Shown: one piece after another, positions 14,110 to 21,785 of the stretch | How positions within the stretch are numbered: position 1 is the stretch's first letter | Layout: each line of letters opens with the position of its first letter | DNA from: Nitrospinota bacterium | GTDB lineage: Bacteria > Nitrospinota_A > UBA7883 > JACRLM01 | Direction: 5' to 3' | Length of the DNA: 22,218 nt | Assembly: GCA_015231995.1 (NCBI GenBank) | Contig: JADGAO010000025.1 | Location: forward strand, 1 to 22,218 | Program-made: the position numbers and the translations under genes | The notes under the pieces: generated by a model | The model's database searches: none | The model's input: the letters and a program-made list of their open reading frames with translations, nothing else | What the model was told of the DNA's origin: nothing

Positions 14110-16218
14110 TCAACGCTCTCGCGCAAGACGCGCCGTATCCAGGATAGCCTCTCCTGAAGAGCCTGCGCCGTCAAGCTCGATCTGGAACCAGCCATCGTCG
14201 GGCATGGAGACCGTTTCGCTGATTGTGAACTTGCCGGAGAACGGGAGCGCGGACTCTTTTTTCGTTATCCGTTTTCCGAACTCGTGGAGGGTGAAGACGA
14301 TTCTCCCGTCCACAGCGTTCACCGCCTCACCCTTGAGGGTGAAAATGTATTCCCCCTTTTTCAGCAGAGTCTGAGACGTGCGAAGGCCGTCGCCCATCCT
14401 CCCGTCCGCAAGCCCCAGACGGACACGATAGCCTCCGTCCGCGCTATTCAACCAGCCGTAATGTTTGTCATGAGCAAGCGAAGAGAATGGTGTTTCCATC
14501 CCCCGCTCGAATCTGACGCGGTTCATGAAGTGGAACGGGAGCCACTCGTCAAAGCTCCAGAGCCTTGCGTGGTTATCTTCCGCGTCTATGTCCGGGAAGG
14601 TGTTCCACTGCATGTTTTCATGTGGATAATACATCCCCGGCGCGGTTATCGCCACCGAAAGCGCGGCCAGCCCCACGGCGATATATTTGACCATCGCGCC
14701 CCGGTATTCGGAAAGCGACACGACGCAAAGATAAATCAACAGCGGAACGGTTTCCGTGGCGAACCTCGGCCCGATGACTGCGCCTGCGTACCACGCAGAC
14801 CACGATGCGTGAACGGAAAGATAGGCCGCAACGCCTACGCCCATAACGATCCCCATCACAGACCGGCGGGCAACCGCAAGGTACAGCCCCGGAGCCGCAA
14901 GCAGAAGAAACGGCGAAAAAACGAAAAGCCCCCGGTTCGCGGAGAAAAGCAGTCCCGCGAAGTTCACCACAAACGGCGAGCCGAATCCTCCATCGGAGGC
15001 CAAATAGCCGTACCCTCCCAACACGCTATGGTAGAGCCCTATGTTTATCGCCAGCGCAGTGAACGCTCCCGGCAGTGACATCAAGATGAAACGCGCAAGG
15101 GCCTTACGATCCAATCCCGCGACCAGCGCCATGCCCATGAAATAAAAAATCACGGCCTGCGGCCTGACCATCGGAAGAAACCCGAGGGGCAGGGCGGAAA
15201 GCCAGAGAAGGCGGCTATTTTTTTCAACCGTGCCCTTGATGATGAGAAGCAGTCCGAGGTTTATCAGAAGCGTGTTCGGGCCATGTTGCCAGAGCGTCAC
15301 GGACGACAATACCGCCTGCGGGCTTCCGAGCGCGAAAAACAGAGTCATCGTCCACGTTATCCATCGGCTCCGGCTCATCAAATAAACCCACTGGAACAGG
15401 AAAGCTGACGACGCCGACGCGACCCAGGCCGACGTCACCTTCTGCCCCCAACCAGCGGCCACATCGTTGAACGGCGCGCCGATCGCCCATTGAATCAGCG
15501 CGGCTGGGAACGCGAAAAACGCCGACCCAACAGGATGGATCGGCAGGTATCCTCCGCTGGCGGGCATAACGCCGAACGTCCCCTGTTTTTGGATGAGGCT
15601 GGGCGGAAGCGGAAGCTGGCCCCCGCCGAGCAGATATTGGGGAAGAAGCGTGTTCCATGTGGCGTCGCCGCCAAAGACGGAATACCCGTTGCTCAAATAG
15701 ACGATGAAAAGCGGGATGAAAACGAACACGAGAGAATATAACCCCGGTCTCTTCGCCACATCTAGCAGGCCGGGTTTGATAAAAATGGGGAAGGCGAGCG
15801 CAAGCGCGTAGATGGCTCCGATCCATAGGGCCGTTTCGATATATTGCGGCTGGTAGGTGAGGATGGGACCGAGTTTTTCCAGCGGTATCCGTCCGCCAAG
15901 GGCCGTGCCTGCAAGGATGAAAACAAGAATGAAAACGAACACGGCCCATGAGGATATCCAAAAGCGTTCTACTGTTTTCGCCGATTTGGATTTGCACGAC
16001 CATACGAGCGCTCCGTAAAAAAACGCGAACTGTACGAGAGGGCTTGTCGCATCTTTCATCAGCAGGCGGATTCCGCCCGGCAGGGTGACGTCTATTTCGC
16101 CTCTGAAAAGGAAGTAAATAAACGCTACGGCGTAAGAGAGGACGACAGCCGTAAGCGAGAACCTTGCGGATTGGCTCTCGATCACCCGGCGAGTAAGGCT
16201 TTTTGTCATCGGTTTCAT
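14110..16218 (-). CDS. Polytopic GT-C-like membrane glycosyltransferase
   Basis: From the ATG at 16218 the product has 702 residues with about 11-12 hydrophobic helices up to residue 525 and a soluble C-terminal part (about 575-702) rich in beta strands. Features of GT-C enzymes that use lipid-linked sugars are visible: a conserved aspartate in the loop SVFGGDATWN (D185), SSVTLWQHGPNTLLINLGLLL (about 305-325) and SWSAWYAGAVIGPRFATETVPLL (about 472-494). The family of that last motif is widespread and mostly annotated only as membrane protein. The open frame runs 26 codons further to 16296, but those codons read through a palindrome and a dispersed repeat, so they are rejected as coding. No clear ribosome-binding site precedes either 16218 or the ATG at 16209. 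The GT4 gene follows closely. Confidence 0.75.
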   Translation of the reverse strand: MKPMTKSLTRRVIESQSARFSLTAVVLSYAVAFIYFLFRGEIDVTLPGGIRLLMKDATSPLVQFAFFYGALVWSCKSKSAKTVERFWISSWAVFVFILVFILAGTALGGRIPLEKLGPILTYQPQYIETALWIGAIYALALAFPIFIKPGLLDVAKRPGLYSLVFVFIPLFIVYLSNGYSVFGGDATWNTLLPQYLLGGGQLPLPPSLIQKQGTFGVMPASGGYLPIHPVGSAFFAFPAALIQWAIGAPFNDVAAGWGQKVTSAWVASASSAFLFQWVYLMSRSRWITWTMTLFFALGSPQAVLSSVTLWQHGPNTLLINLGLLLIIKGTVEKNSRLLWLSALPLGFLPMVRPQAVIFYFMGMALVAGLDRKALARFILMSLPGAFTALAINIGLYHSVLGGYGYLASDGGFGSPFVVNFAGLLFSANRGLFVFSPFLLLAAPGLYLAVARRSVMGIVMGVGVAAYLSVHASWSAWYAGAVIGPRFATETVPLLIYLCVVSLSEYRGAMVKYIAVGLAALSVAITAPGMYYPHENMQWNTFPDIDAEDNHARLWSFDEWLPFHFMNRVRFERGMETPFSSLAHDKHYGWLNSADGGYRVRLGLADGRMGDGLRTSQTLLKKGEYIFTLKGEAVNAVDGRIVFTLHEFGKRITKKESALPFSGKFTISETVSMPDDGWFQIELDGAGSSGEAILDTARLARER

Positions 16219-16224
16219 GCGTAG

Positions 16225-16245
16225 GGGCGACCCGGCGGGTCGCCC
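16225..16245. repeat. Perfect GGGCGACCC palindrome
   Basis: Arms of nine bases, GGGCGACCC and GGGTCGCCC, flank a GGC loop. It lies only six bases before the GT-C start codon at 16218, so if transcribed it would place a very stable hairpin over the ribosome-binding site. A degenerate relative lies at 1807-1829. Confidence 0.8.
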
Positions 16246-16517
16246 GTCATTCTGAACCCCAGCGTTGTCATTCTGAGGCGAAGCCGAAGAATCCATCTAA
16301 AGAATATTCTGTTCTACTTTGATCCTTCGGTCGCGGACTCCCTCAGGATGACAACTGTCGGCCATTGTCATTCTGAACGAAGCGTAGCGAAGTGAAGAAT
16401 CCATCCAAGGAATGTTCTTTCTACTTTGGTCCTTCGGTCGAGAGCTTGTCCTGATGAGCGTAAGCGAAGAAGGAACTCCCTCAGGATGACAAAGAACAGC
16501 CTCCCTCAGGATGACAA
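16245..16517. repeat. Cluster of TTGTCATTCTGAG-family repeats, copy C
   Basis: Four units are packed here: a half unit (16245-16264), a full 90-bp palindrome (16265-16354, ends TTGTCATTCTGAG and CCCTCAGGATGACAA), a second full unit enlarged by a segment with GAGCTTGTCCTGATGAGCG (16365-16492), and a trailing half unit CTCCCTCAGGATGACAA (16501-16517). Together with the adjoining palindrome they fill the gap between the glycine-cleavage operon end and the GT-C gene start, leaving no visible promoter or terminator. Long frames reading across this stretch are artefacts. Confidence 0.85.
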
Positions 16518-16545
16518 TAAAAAGGCTCAGGACGCAACGAATACC

Positions 16546-18027
16546 CTACCCGCAAATCCCGCATTTCAGCTCTGGATTTCTCGCGGCCCAGGCTTCGTCG
16601 AGCCTTCGCACCACGGTGTTCACCGGGGCGGATTTCAACGATTCCGGGTTTTCCTTCGCCTGTTTTGCGATGTCTATCATCGCGTCGCAGAACGCGTCGA
16701 GCGTCTCCAGGCTCTCCGTCTCCGTCGGCTCGATCATTATCGCCCCGCGCACTATGAGCGGGAAATATATCGTCGGCGGATGATACCCGCGGTCAATAAG
16801 CCCTTTTGCGATATCGAGCGTGGTGACGCCATGTTCGTTCTGCAGTTTGTCGTTGAACACGCATTCGTGCATGCTTTTGCCGGGCGTCGGCTCGTGGTAA
16901 TGTCCGGCAAGCTTGGCCTTGACGTAGTTGGCGTTTATCACAGCCGTTTCCGTGGCGGCTTTAAGCCCGTCGGCTCCCATCGAAAGTATGTAGGCCGCCG
17001 CCCGCAAGAGTATCCCCACGTTGCCGTGGAACCCGTGGATTTTGCCGATAGTCTCCGGCCTGTCGGCGTCGAGCCTGTATTTGCCCCCCTCTTCGACAAC
17101 CACCGGAACCGGCAAAAACGGCGCAAGCTCTTTTACGACGCACACAGGCCCCGCGCCCGGCCCGCCGCCGCCATGCGGGGTGGAGAAGGTTTTGTGCAGG
17201 TTGATGTGCGCCACGTCCACGCCCATGTCGCCCAATTTCGCCCTGCCCATAAGGGCGTTGAGGTTGGCCCCGTCGCAATAGAGGAACCCGCCGCGTTCGT
17301 GGACGATGTGGGCGGCCTTCACGATGTTCGACTCGAATATGCCAAGCGTGTTGGGGTTGGTCACCATCAACGCCGCCACGGAATTGTCCATCAGCCTCGA
17401 CAGCTCGTCGAGGTCTATCTTGCCGTCCGGCCCGCTTTTTATCGTCACCGCCTGGTATCCGCAGAAAACGGCGGAGGCAGGGTTCGTGCCGTGGGACGAA
17501 TCGGGCAGTAAAACCTTCGTGCGGGCGTCGCCTCTTTTGGCGAGCGCGGCGCGTATCATCAACAGGCCCGTGAACTCCCCATGCGCTCCGGCGGCAGGTT
17601 GAAGCGTGGCGGCGTCCAGCCCCGTAATCTCGCAGAGCCAATCGCCGAGGTCGTGGATCATCTTGAGCGTTCCCTGGCAGGCAGATTCCGGCGCGAAGGG
17701 ATGGATGTCGGTAAAGCCCTTCATCCTGGCGACAGCCTCGTTCACCCGTGGGTTGTGTTTCATCGTGCAGGAGCCGAGCGGGTAGATGTTGGAGTCCACG
17801 CCGTAGTTCCACTGCGACAGGCGCGTGAAATGGCGGATGACTTCCGGCTCCGACAGCTCCGGGAACCCCTTGAGCTCGCGGCGCAGATGCGTCTCCGGCG
17901 CAAGGGCGCTTACGTCCGCCTCCGGTATGCCCGTGTCGGAGAAGTCCACCCCGCATCTTCCGGGCGACCCTTTGCCGAAAACCTCTTTTTCATTGAAAAC
18001 CATCCCACGACGGTATTGCGATGTCAT
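16546..18027 (-). CDS. gcvPB: Glycine dehydrogenase (decarboxylating) subunit 2
   Basis: C-terminal half of the split P-protein of the glycine cleavage system. It binds pyridoxal phosphate, decarboxylates glycine and passes the aminomethyl group to lipoyl-GcvH. The PLP lysine is K279 in NLHKTFSTPHGGGGPG (276-291), with DGANLNALMG and DSSHGTNPAS also conserved. The ATG at 18027 gives 493 residues and has GGAG eight bases upstream; a TTG at 18045 would add six residues and is less likely. It starts 18 bases after the gcvPA stop and is the last gene of the operon. The C terminus ends KCGICG, a CxxC-like tail seen in other GcvPB proteins. Confidence 0.97.
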   Translation of the reverse strand: MTSQYRRGMVFNEKEVFGKGSPGRCGVDFSDTGIPEADVSALAPETHLRRELKGFPELSEPEVIRHFTRLSQWNYGVDSNIYPLGSCTMKHNPRVNEAVARMKGFTDIHPFAPESACQGTLKMIHDLGDWLCEITGLDAATLQPAAGAHGEFTGLLMIRAALAKRGDARTKVLLPDSSHGTNPASAVFCGYQAVTIKSGPDGKIDLDELSRLMDNSVAALMVTNPNTLGIFESNIVKAAHIVHERGGFLYCDGANLNALMGRAKLGDMGVDVAHINLHKTFSTPHGGGGPGAGPVCVVKELAPFLPVPVVVEEGGKYRLDADRPETIGKIHGFHGNVGILLRAAAYILSMGADGLKAATETAVINANYVKAKLAGHYHEPTPGKSMHECVFNDKLQNEHGVTTLDIAKGLIDRGYHPPTIYFPLIVRGAIMIEPTETESLETLDAFCDAMIDIAKQAKENPESLKSAPVNTVVRRLDEAWAARNPELKCGICG

Positions 18028-18045
18028 TTCTTTTTCTCCGGTCAA

Positions 18046-19395
18046 CTAACGCCCAAACTCGGAAAGTGTCTCCGCGAGCCTGTCGATGGATTTTTTGTTG
18101 TGAACTTCGGTCGCGCAGAAAAGCGCCGCCGATTCGAGCGATGGATAAAACGCGCCCAGATCGAGTCCGCCAGCGATGCCCGCCTGCGCCAGCCGTTTGT
18201 TCACGACGGCGGGAGTAACAGGGGTGTGTATCGCCACTTCGTTGAAGAAAGGCGCCCCGAACGCGAGTTTGAAACCTTTGATCGCCGAAATCCTGTCGGC
18301 CATATATTTCGCCGCAGAGTGATTGCGGATGGCCGTCTGCCTCAACCCGTTTTTACCGAGCAGGCTCAAGTGTATCGCCGCCGATGTGGCGCAAAGGGCC
18401 TGGTTGGAGCAGATGTTGGAGGTGGCCTTTTCCCGGCGTATGTGCTGTTCCCTTGTGGCCAGCGTGAGGGTAAACCCTTCCGTCCCGTCCACGTCTTTCG
18501 TCTTGCCGATAAGCCGTCCGGGCATCTGGCGGGCGTATTTTTCCTTCGTGGCGAAAAGGCCAAGCCCCGGCCCCCCGAAGTTGAGCGCGCCGCCGAACGA
18601 ACGCCCTTCTCCCACAACTATGTCCGCGCCGAACTTGCCCGGCCCATTCAATATCCCAAGAGCGAAAGGCTCCGCCACCGCCACTATCAGCAGGGCGCCA
18701 GCCTCGTCGCAGGCGGTTCGGATGGAGGCGAGGTCTTCGATATGCCCCAAAAAGTTGGGATACTGCACGACCACCGCCGATGTCTCTTTCGTCAACGCTT
18801 TGGAGACGGCCTCCGCCGTGGTCACGCCCGCTACCGCGCAGTCGAGCGTGGCGATATCCACATCCAGATGTTGAGTGTATGTGTTCACCACCTGCCGCCA
18901 GTTCGGATGGACGAGGTTGGAGACGACCACCCTGGATTTGCCGGTCACCCTTTTTGCCATGATGACAGCCTCCGCGAGGGCCGATGCGCCGTCGTACATG
19001 GAGGCGTTGGCGATGTCCATCCCCAGCAGGGCCGCTGTGTATGTCTGGAACTCGAAGATGGCCATCAACGTGCCCTGGCTAATCTCCGGCTGGTACGGTG
19101 TGTAGGCGGTGAAAATCTCCGACCGCAGTAGAAGCTGGTCAACCGCCGACGGGACGAAATGCCTGTAAGCCCCCGCCCCTATGAAACATGAGGAAGCCGA
19201 CGACGGTTTGTTCATCTCCGCCAGTTGTTCGAAATGTTCGATCAGCTCCTGCTCCGACAACGGTTTGGGCAGGTTAAGCGGGGTTTTGAGTCTGGCCTCC
19301 TCCGGTATGTCGGAGAACAGCTCGTCCACGGAGGACGCGCCGATGACCTTTAAGGCCTTCTCCCGATCCTGGGAGGTTAACGGTATGAATCTCAC
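18046..19395 (-). CDS. gcvPA: Glycine dehydrogenase (decarboxylating) subunit 1
   Basis: N-terminal half of the split P-protein; it pairs with GcvPB to form the active decarboxylase. Its 449 residues match the family's usual length of about 440-450. Recognisable features are FIGAGAYRHFVPSAVDQL (151-type glycine-rich stretch near residue 70), AYTPYQPEISQGTLMAIFEFQT, NASMYDGASALAEA and GALNFGGPGLGLFATKEKYARQMPGRLIG. The start codon is GTG, placed three bases after the gcvH stop (TAA GAC GTG), and the conserved N terminus MRFIPLTSQDREKAL confirms it. Translation probably depends on coupling to gcvH because no strong ribosome-binding site is visible. Confidence 0.97.
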   Translation of the reverse strand: MRFIPLTSQDREKALKVIGASSVDELFSDIPEEARLKTPLNLPKPLSEQELIEHFEQLAEMNKPSSASSCFIGAGAYRHFVPSAVDQLLLRSEIFTAYTPYQPEISQGTLMAIFEFQTYTAALLGMDIANASMYDGASALAEAVIMAKRVTGKSRVVVSNLVHPNWRQVVNTYTQHLDVDIATLDCAVAGVTTAEAVSKALTKETSAVVVQYPNFLGHIEDLASIRTACDEAGALLIVAVAEPFALGILNGPGKFGADIVVGEGRSFGGALNFGGPGLGLFATKEKYARQMPGRLIGKTKDVDGTEGFTLTLATREQHIRREKATSNICSNQALCATSAAIHLSLLGKNGLRQTAIRNHSAAKYMADRISAIKGFKLAFGAPFFNEVAIHTPVTPAVVNKRLAQAGIAGGLDLGAFYPSLESAALFCATEVHNKKSIDRLAETLSEFGR

Positions 19396-19398
19396 GTC

Positions 19399-19785
19399 TT
19401 AATGGCCCGCAGAAACGACGGCCTTGTACGAAGAGGCCGAAAGGAGCGAATCGAGATCGCCTTTGTTGGCGGGTTTGATTTTGACCATCCATCCGGCGCC
19501 GTAACAGTCTTTATTCACCTTCTCCGGCGCGGTTTCCAGTTCCGCGTTGATTTCCATCACCTCGCCTGCGACAGGCGAATAGAGGTCCGACACGGTTTTC
19601 ACCGATTCGGCCACGCCGAAGGTGTCGCCTGCGGCGAGTTTTTTGCCCACGGCCGGAAGCTCCACAAAAACGATGTCGCCAAGCTCGTGTTGGGCGAAAT
19701 CGGATATGCCGACCACAACAACATCGCCGTCGAGTTTGGCCCACTCGTGGTCTTTGGTGTATTTGAGTTTGTCCGGGAAATTCAT
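19399..19785 (-). CDS. gcvH: Glycine cleavage system H protein
   Basis: Small lipoate carrier of the glycine cleavage system that shuttles the aminomethyl group from P to T and then its reduced lipoyl arm to dihydrolipoamide dehydrogenase. Its 128 residues are the usual size. The lipoylation lysine is K63 in GVAESVKTVSDLYSPVAGEV, with the preceding VFVELPAVG and the following AGWMVKIKP conserved. The ATG overlaps the stop of gcvT by four bases (ATGA, 19782-19785), so translation is coupled. Lipoate attachment enzymes and lpd are not in the window. Confidence 0.97.
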   Translation of the reverse strand: MNFPDKLKYTKDHEWAKLDGDVVVVGISDFAQHELGDIVFVELPAVGKKLAAGDTFGVAESVKTVSDLYSPVAGEVMEINAELETAPEKVNKDCYGAGWMVKIKPANKGDLDSLLSASSYKAVVSAGH

Positions 19786-20927
19786 TTGTCCTCCGCTATT
19801 ATGGCTTTTTCAGGCTCTTGCTGTTTTTTGACCTTTGACGAAACGAACGGCGTCTTGACGACCACAGCCTCCGTATCCTTGCCCCGTATGTCTATGCCCA
19901 GCGTCGTTCCCACGGCCGAAAGCTCCGTTGGGACGTAGCCGAGCGCGATTCCCTTGTTTAGCGTGGGGCTTAACGTGCCGCTGGTCACGGCGCCCACTTT
20001 TTCGCCGTGTCTCAAGATAGCATATCCTTCGCGGGGGATTCCCTTGTCCACAATCTCTATGCCGACGAGCTTTCGTTTGATCCCCTCTTGCTTCTGGCGG
20101 ACGAGGGCCTCTTTGCCAAGGAAGTCGCCTTTGTCGAGCTTGACTATCCAGCCCAGGCCCGCCTCCAGCGGGGTGGTCTCTTCATTTATATCATGGCCGT
20201 GGAGTGGGTAGCGCATCTCCAGCCGCAGAGTGTCCCTTGCGCCAAGCCCGATCGGTTTCAACCCGAAAGACTTGCCGCGCGACATTATCCTCTCCCAGAT
20301 GAGCGGCGTATCCCGCCAGCTTATATAAAGTTCGAACCCGTCCTCCCCGGTGTAACCTGTGCGGGAGAGCAGTATGTTGGTTTCGTCAATAGTCGTGGTG
20401 ACAAACTGGTAGTATCCGAGTTTCGATAGCGGATACGACGCAAACTGTCCCAGCAGGCTCTCCGCGTTGGGGCCTTGTATGGACAACATGCCGTAATCGC
20501 GGGACAGGTCTGCGACCTCCACATCCGTAAACCCGACCGCCTGGCCGGATATCCACTCGAAATCCTTGCGGGCGTTGGACGCGTTAACGCAAAGGAAATA
20601 ACGGTTCGGAGCGATCATGTAAATGAGAAGGTCGTCAATAATGCCGCCCTTTTCGTTGAGCAGGGCGGAGTATTGCACATGTCCCTCCGCAAGGTTGGAT
20701 ATGTCGCTGGGGATGAGGTACGACAGGAACTCCCGCGCCCTCGCGCCCTTGATCTCCAACTCACCCATATGGGAGATGTCGAAAATGCCCACTTTCTCGC
20801 GGACGGCCTTGTGCTCTTCGAGTATCGAACTGTATTGCACGGGCATGCTCCACCCGGCGAAATCAACCATGCGGGCATGGAGCGCATGATGCACATAATG
20901 CAACGGTGTTTTTCTCAGACCAGTCAA
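19782..20927 (-). CDS. gcvT: Glycine cleavage system aminomethyltransferase (T protein)
   Basis: Transfers the methylene unit from aminomethyl-lipoyl-GcvH to tetrahydrofolate and releases ammonia. The family motifs are in place: MVDFAGWSMPVQY (20-32), the folate-site aspartates D98/D99 in GGIIDDLLIYM, NASNARKDFEWI and TGYTGEDGFELYIS. The start is TTG at 20927: it gives the conserved N terminus MTGLRKTPLHYVH and has AAGGGA eight bases upstream, while no in-frame ATG fits. At 381 residues it is slightly long because of a charged tail of about 20 residues (KVKKQQEPEKAIIAEDK) after the usual end. It lies 55 bases downstream of yjbQ with no terminator between, so it is probably co-transcribed. No glycine riboswitch fits in that gap. 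Confidence 0.96.
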   Translation of the reverse strand: MTGLRKTPLHYVHHALHARMVDFAGWSMPVQYSSILEEHKAVREKVGIFDISHMGELEIKGARAREFLSYLIPSDISNLAEGHVQYSALLNEKGGIIDDLLIYMIAPNRYFLCVNASNARKDFEWISGQAVGFTDVEVADLSRDYGMLSIQGPNAESLLGQFASYPLSKLGYYQFVTTTIDETNILLSRTGYTGEDGFELYISWRDTPLIWERIMSRGKSFGLKPIGLGARDTLRLEMRYPLHGHDINEETTPLEAGLGWIVKLDKGDFLGKEALVRQKQEGIKRKLVGIEIVDKGIPREGYAILRHGEKVGAVTSGTLSPTLNKGIALGYVPTELSAVGTTLGIDIRGKDTEAVVVKTPFVSSKVKKQQEPEKAIIAEDK

Positions 20928-20982
20928 AACGCATTCCCTTCTTTCGATATATCCGGGGTCGCCGGATGTGAATTCCTCTCCA

Positions 20983-21396
20983 TCACTCTCCCATGACTTT
21001 CACAACGACGCGTTTCTTACGCATTCCGTCGAACTCGGCGTAATATACCCTCTGCCACGGCCCCAAGTCCAGCGCGCCGCCGGTTATCGGCAGTATCACC
21101 TGATGATGGACGAGCAGGCTTTTAAGATGCGCGTCGCCGTTATCCTCGCCCGTGCGGTGATGCCTGTAATCCCTGCCCGATGGGGCCAGTTTTTCCAGCC
21201 ATTCGTCAATGTCGGCTATCAGCCCGTCTTCGGCGTCGTTCACCCACACTCCGGCCGTGATGTGCATGGCGGAGACTAATACCATGCCATCCGCCACGCC
21301 GGATTTTTTGACCGCATCGGCGACTTTGCCCGTAATGTCGATATACTCCCGCTGTTTGGCGGTGTTGAACCACAGATACTCCGTGTGGAAAGTCAT
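20983..21396 (-). CDS. YjbQ/UPF0047 family protein
   Basis: This 137-residue protein belongs to the YjbQ family, often annotated as secondary thiamine-phosphate synthase because members show weak activity of that kind; the physiological role is unsettled. Conserved residues are visible: MHITAGVWVNDAEDGL (44-59, with H45 and N53), NGDAHLKSLLVHH (86-98, H90) and ITGGALDLGPWQRVYYAEFDG (104-124), the last being the family hallmark. Length is normal. It is the first gene of the leftward transcript that continues into gcvT, which hints at a link to glycine or one-carbon metabolism, but family members occur in many contexts. Promoter and a possible operator lie upstream at 21437-21487. Confidence 0.9.
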   Translation of the reverse strand: MTFHTEYLWFNTAKQREYIDITGKVADAVKKSGVADGMVLVSAMHITAGVWVNDAEDGLIADIDEWLEKLAPSGRDYRHHRTGEDNGDAHLKSLLVHHQVILPITGGALDLGPWQRVYYAEFDGMRKKRVVVKVMGE

Positions 21397-21436
21397 TTCC
21401 GGGCGTGTTAACCTTGAAATTGAAAAACAAGGAATA

Positions 21437-21465
21437 AAAATAATCGAAACGGGATTTTAAATCAA
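21437..21465 (-). promoter_or_regulatory. Probable promoter of the yjbQ-gcv operon
   Basis: On the minus strand TTGATT (21465-21460, 4-5 of 6) and TATTTT (21442-21437, 4 of 6) are 17 bases apart, in an AT-rich stretch ending about 40 bases before the yjbQ start codon. No other good promoter is seen before the five leftward genes. Confidence 0.45.
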
Positions 21466-21467
21466 CT

Positions 21468-21487
21468 TTGAACATTCGGTTGTTCAA
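21468..21487. promoter_or_regulatory. Inverted repeat, possible operator
   Basis: A perfect inverted repeat, TTGAACA, six bases, TGTTCAA, sits two bases upstream of the proposed -35 element of the yjbQ-gcv promoter. Size (20 bp) and placement suit a dimeric transcription factor acting as activator or repressor. No regulator gene is adjacent. Confidence 0.4.
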
Positions 21488-21517
21488 TCCGGTAGGAAGT
21501 TAAAGGGGCCATCCTTT

Positions 21518-21586
21518 CCCTCTCCTTAACAAGGGGAGGTGGCGCGTAATCGCGCCGGAGGGGTTTAATTAAACCCCCTCGCCACC
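21518..21586 (+). repeat. Multi-hairpin intergenic repeat
   Basis: Successive inverted repeats are CCTCTCCTT/AAGGGGAGG (21519-21539, 3-base loop), GGCGCG-TAAT-CGCGCC (21541-21556) and the perfect 18-bp palindrome GGGGTTTAATTAAACCCC (21560-21577). An outer pair, GGTGGCG (21538-21544) and CGCCACC (21580-21586), could instead enclose the latter two as alternative folding. The first two hairpins match the element at 1-55 in reverse orientation. The stretch to 21648 has no further feature I recognise. Confidence 0.65.
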
Positions 21587-21648
21587 CCTCGGCTTCGCTC
21601 AGGGCAGGCTCTGTGGCGGTTCTCCGAGCTTCGGGGGACATAGAATAA

Positions 21649-21721
21649 ATTGTTCTTTAGATAGATTCTTCGCTGGCGCTCAGAATGACAATGGTCGCGC
21701 GCTCAGAATGACAATATTGCG
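21649..21721. repeat. TTGTCATTCTGAG-family repeat, copy D (half units)
   Basis: Read on the minus strand there are two half units, 21714-21697 and 21691-21650, both beginning TTGTCATTCTGAGCG. The second continues GCCAGCGAAGAATC as in copy A. Copy A and copy D also share the preceding CGCAATA, so their common core CGCAATATTGTCATTCTGAG is identical at 1651-1670 apart from boundary. The right-hand arms of a full palindrome are missing. It lies between the divergent yjbQ and dciA-like genes. Confidence 0.75.
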
Positions 21722-21785
21722 AATGCGATGGGTTACACAAAGCTCTCCTTTATAAAAGGGAGAAATGGGATGGTATTTGTCCTGC

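Noticed and set aside
16245..16517. Possible CRISPR array
   Set aside because: Units are palindromic, vary in length, have no regular spacers and no cas genes are near.
16426..17511. 361-codon plus-strand frame, and a 516-codon one at 17581-19131
   Set aside because: Both are opposite gcvPB/gcvPA, whose protein matches are beyond doubt; the first also begins in repeat DNA.
20928..20982. Glycine riboswitch before gcvT
   Set aside because: The gap is only 55 bases, too short for the aptamer, and no conserved core is visible; nothing of the kind was seen before yjbQ either.
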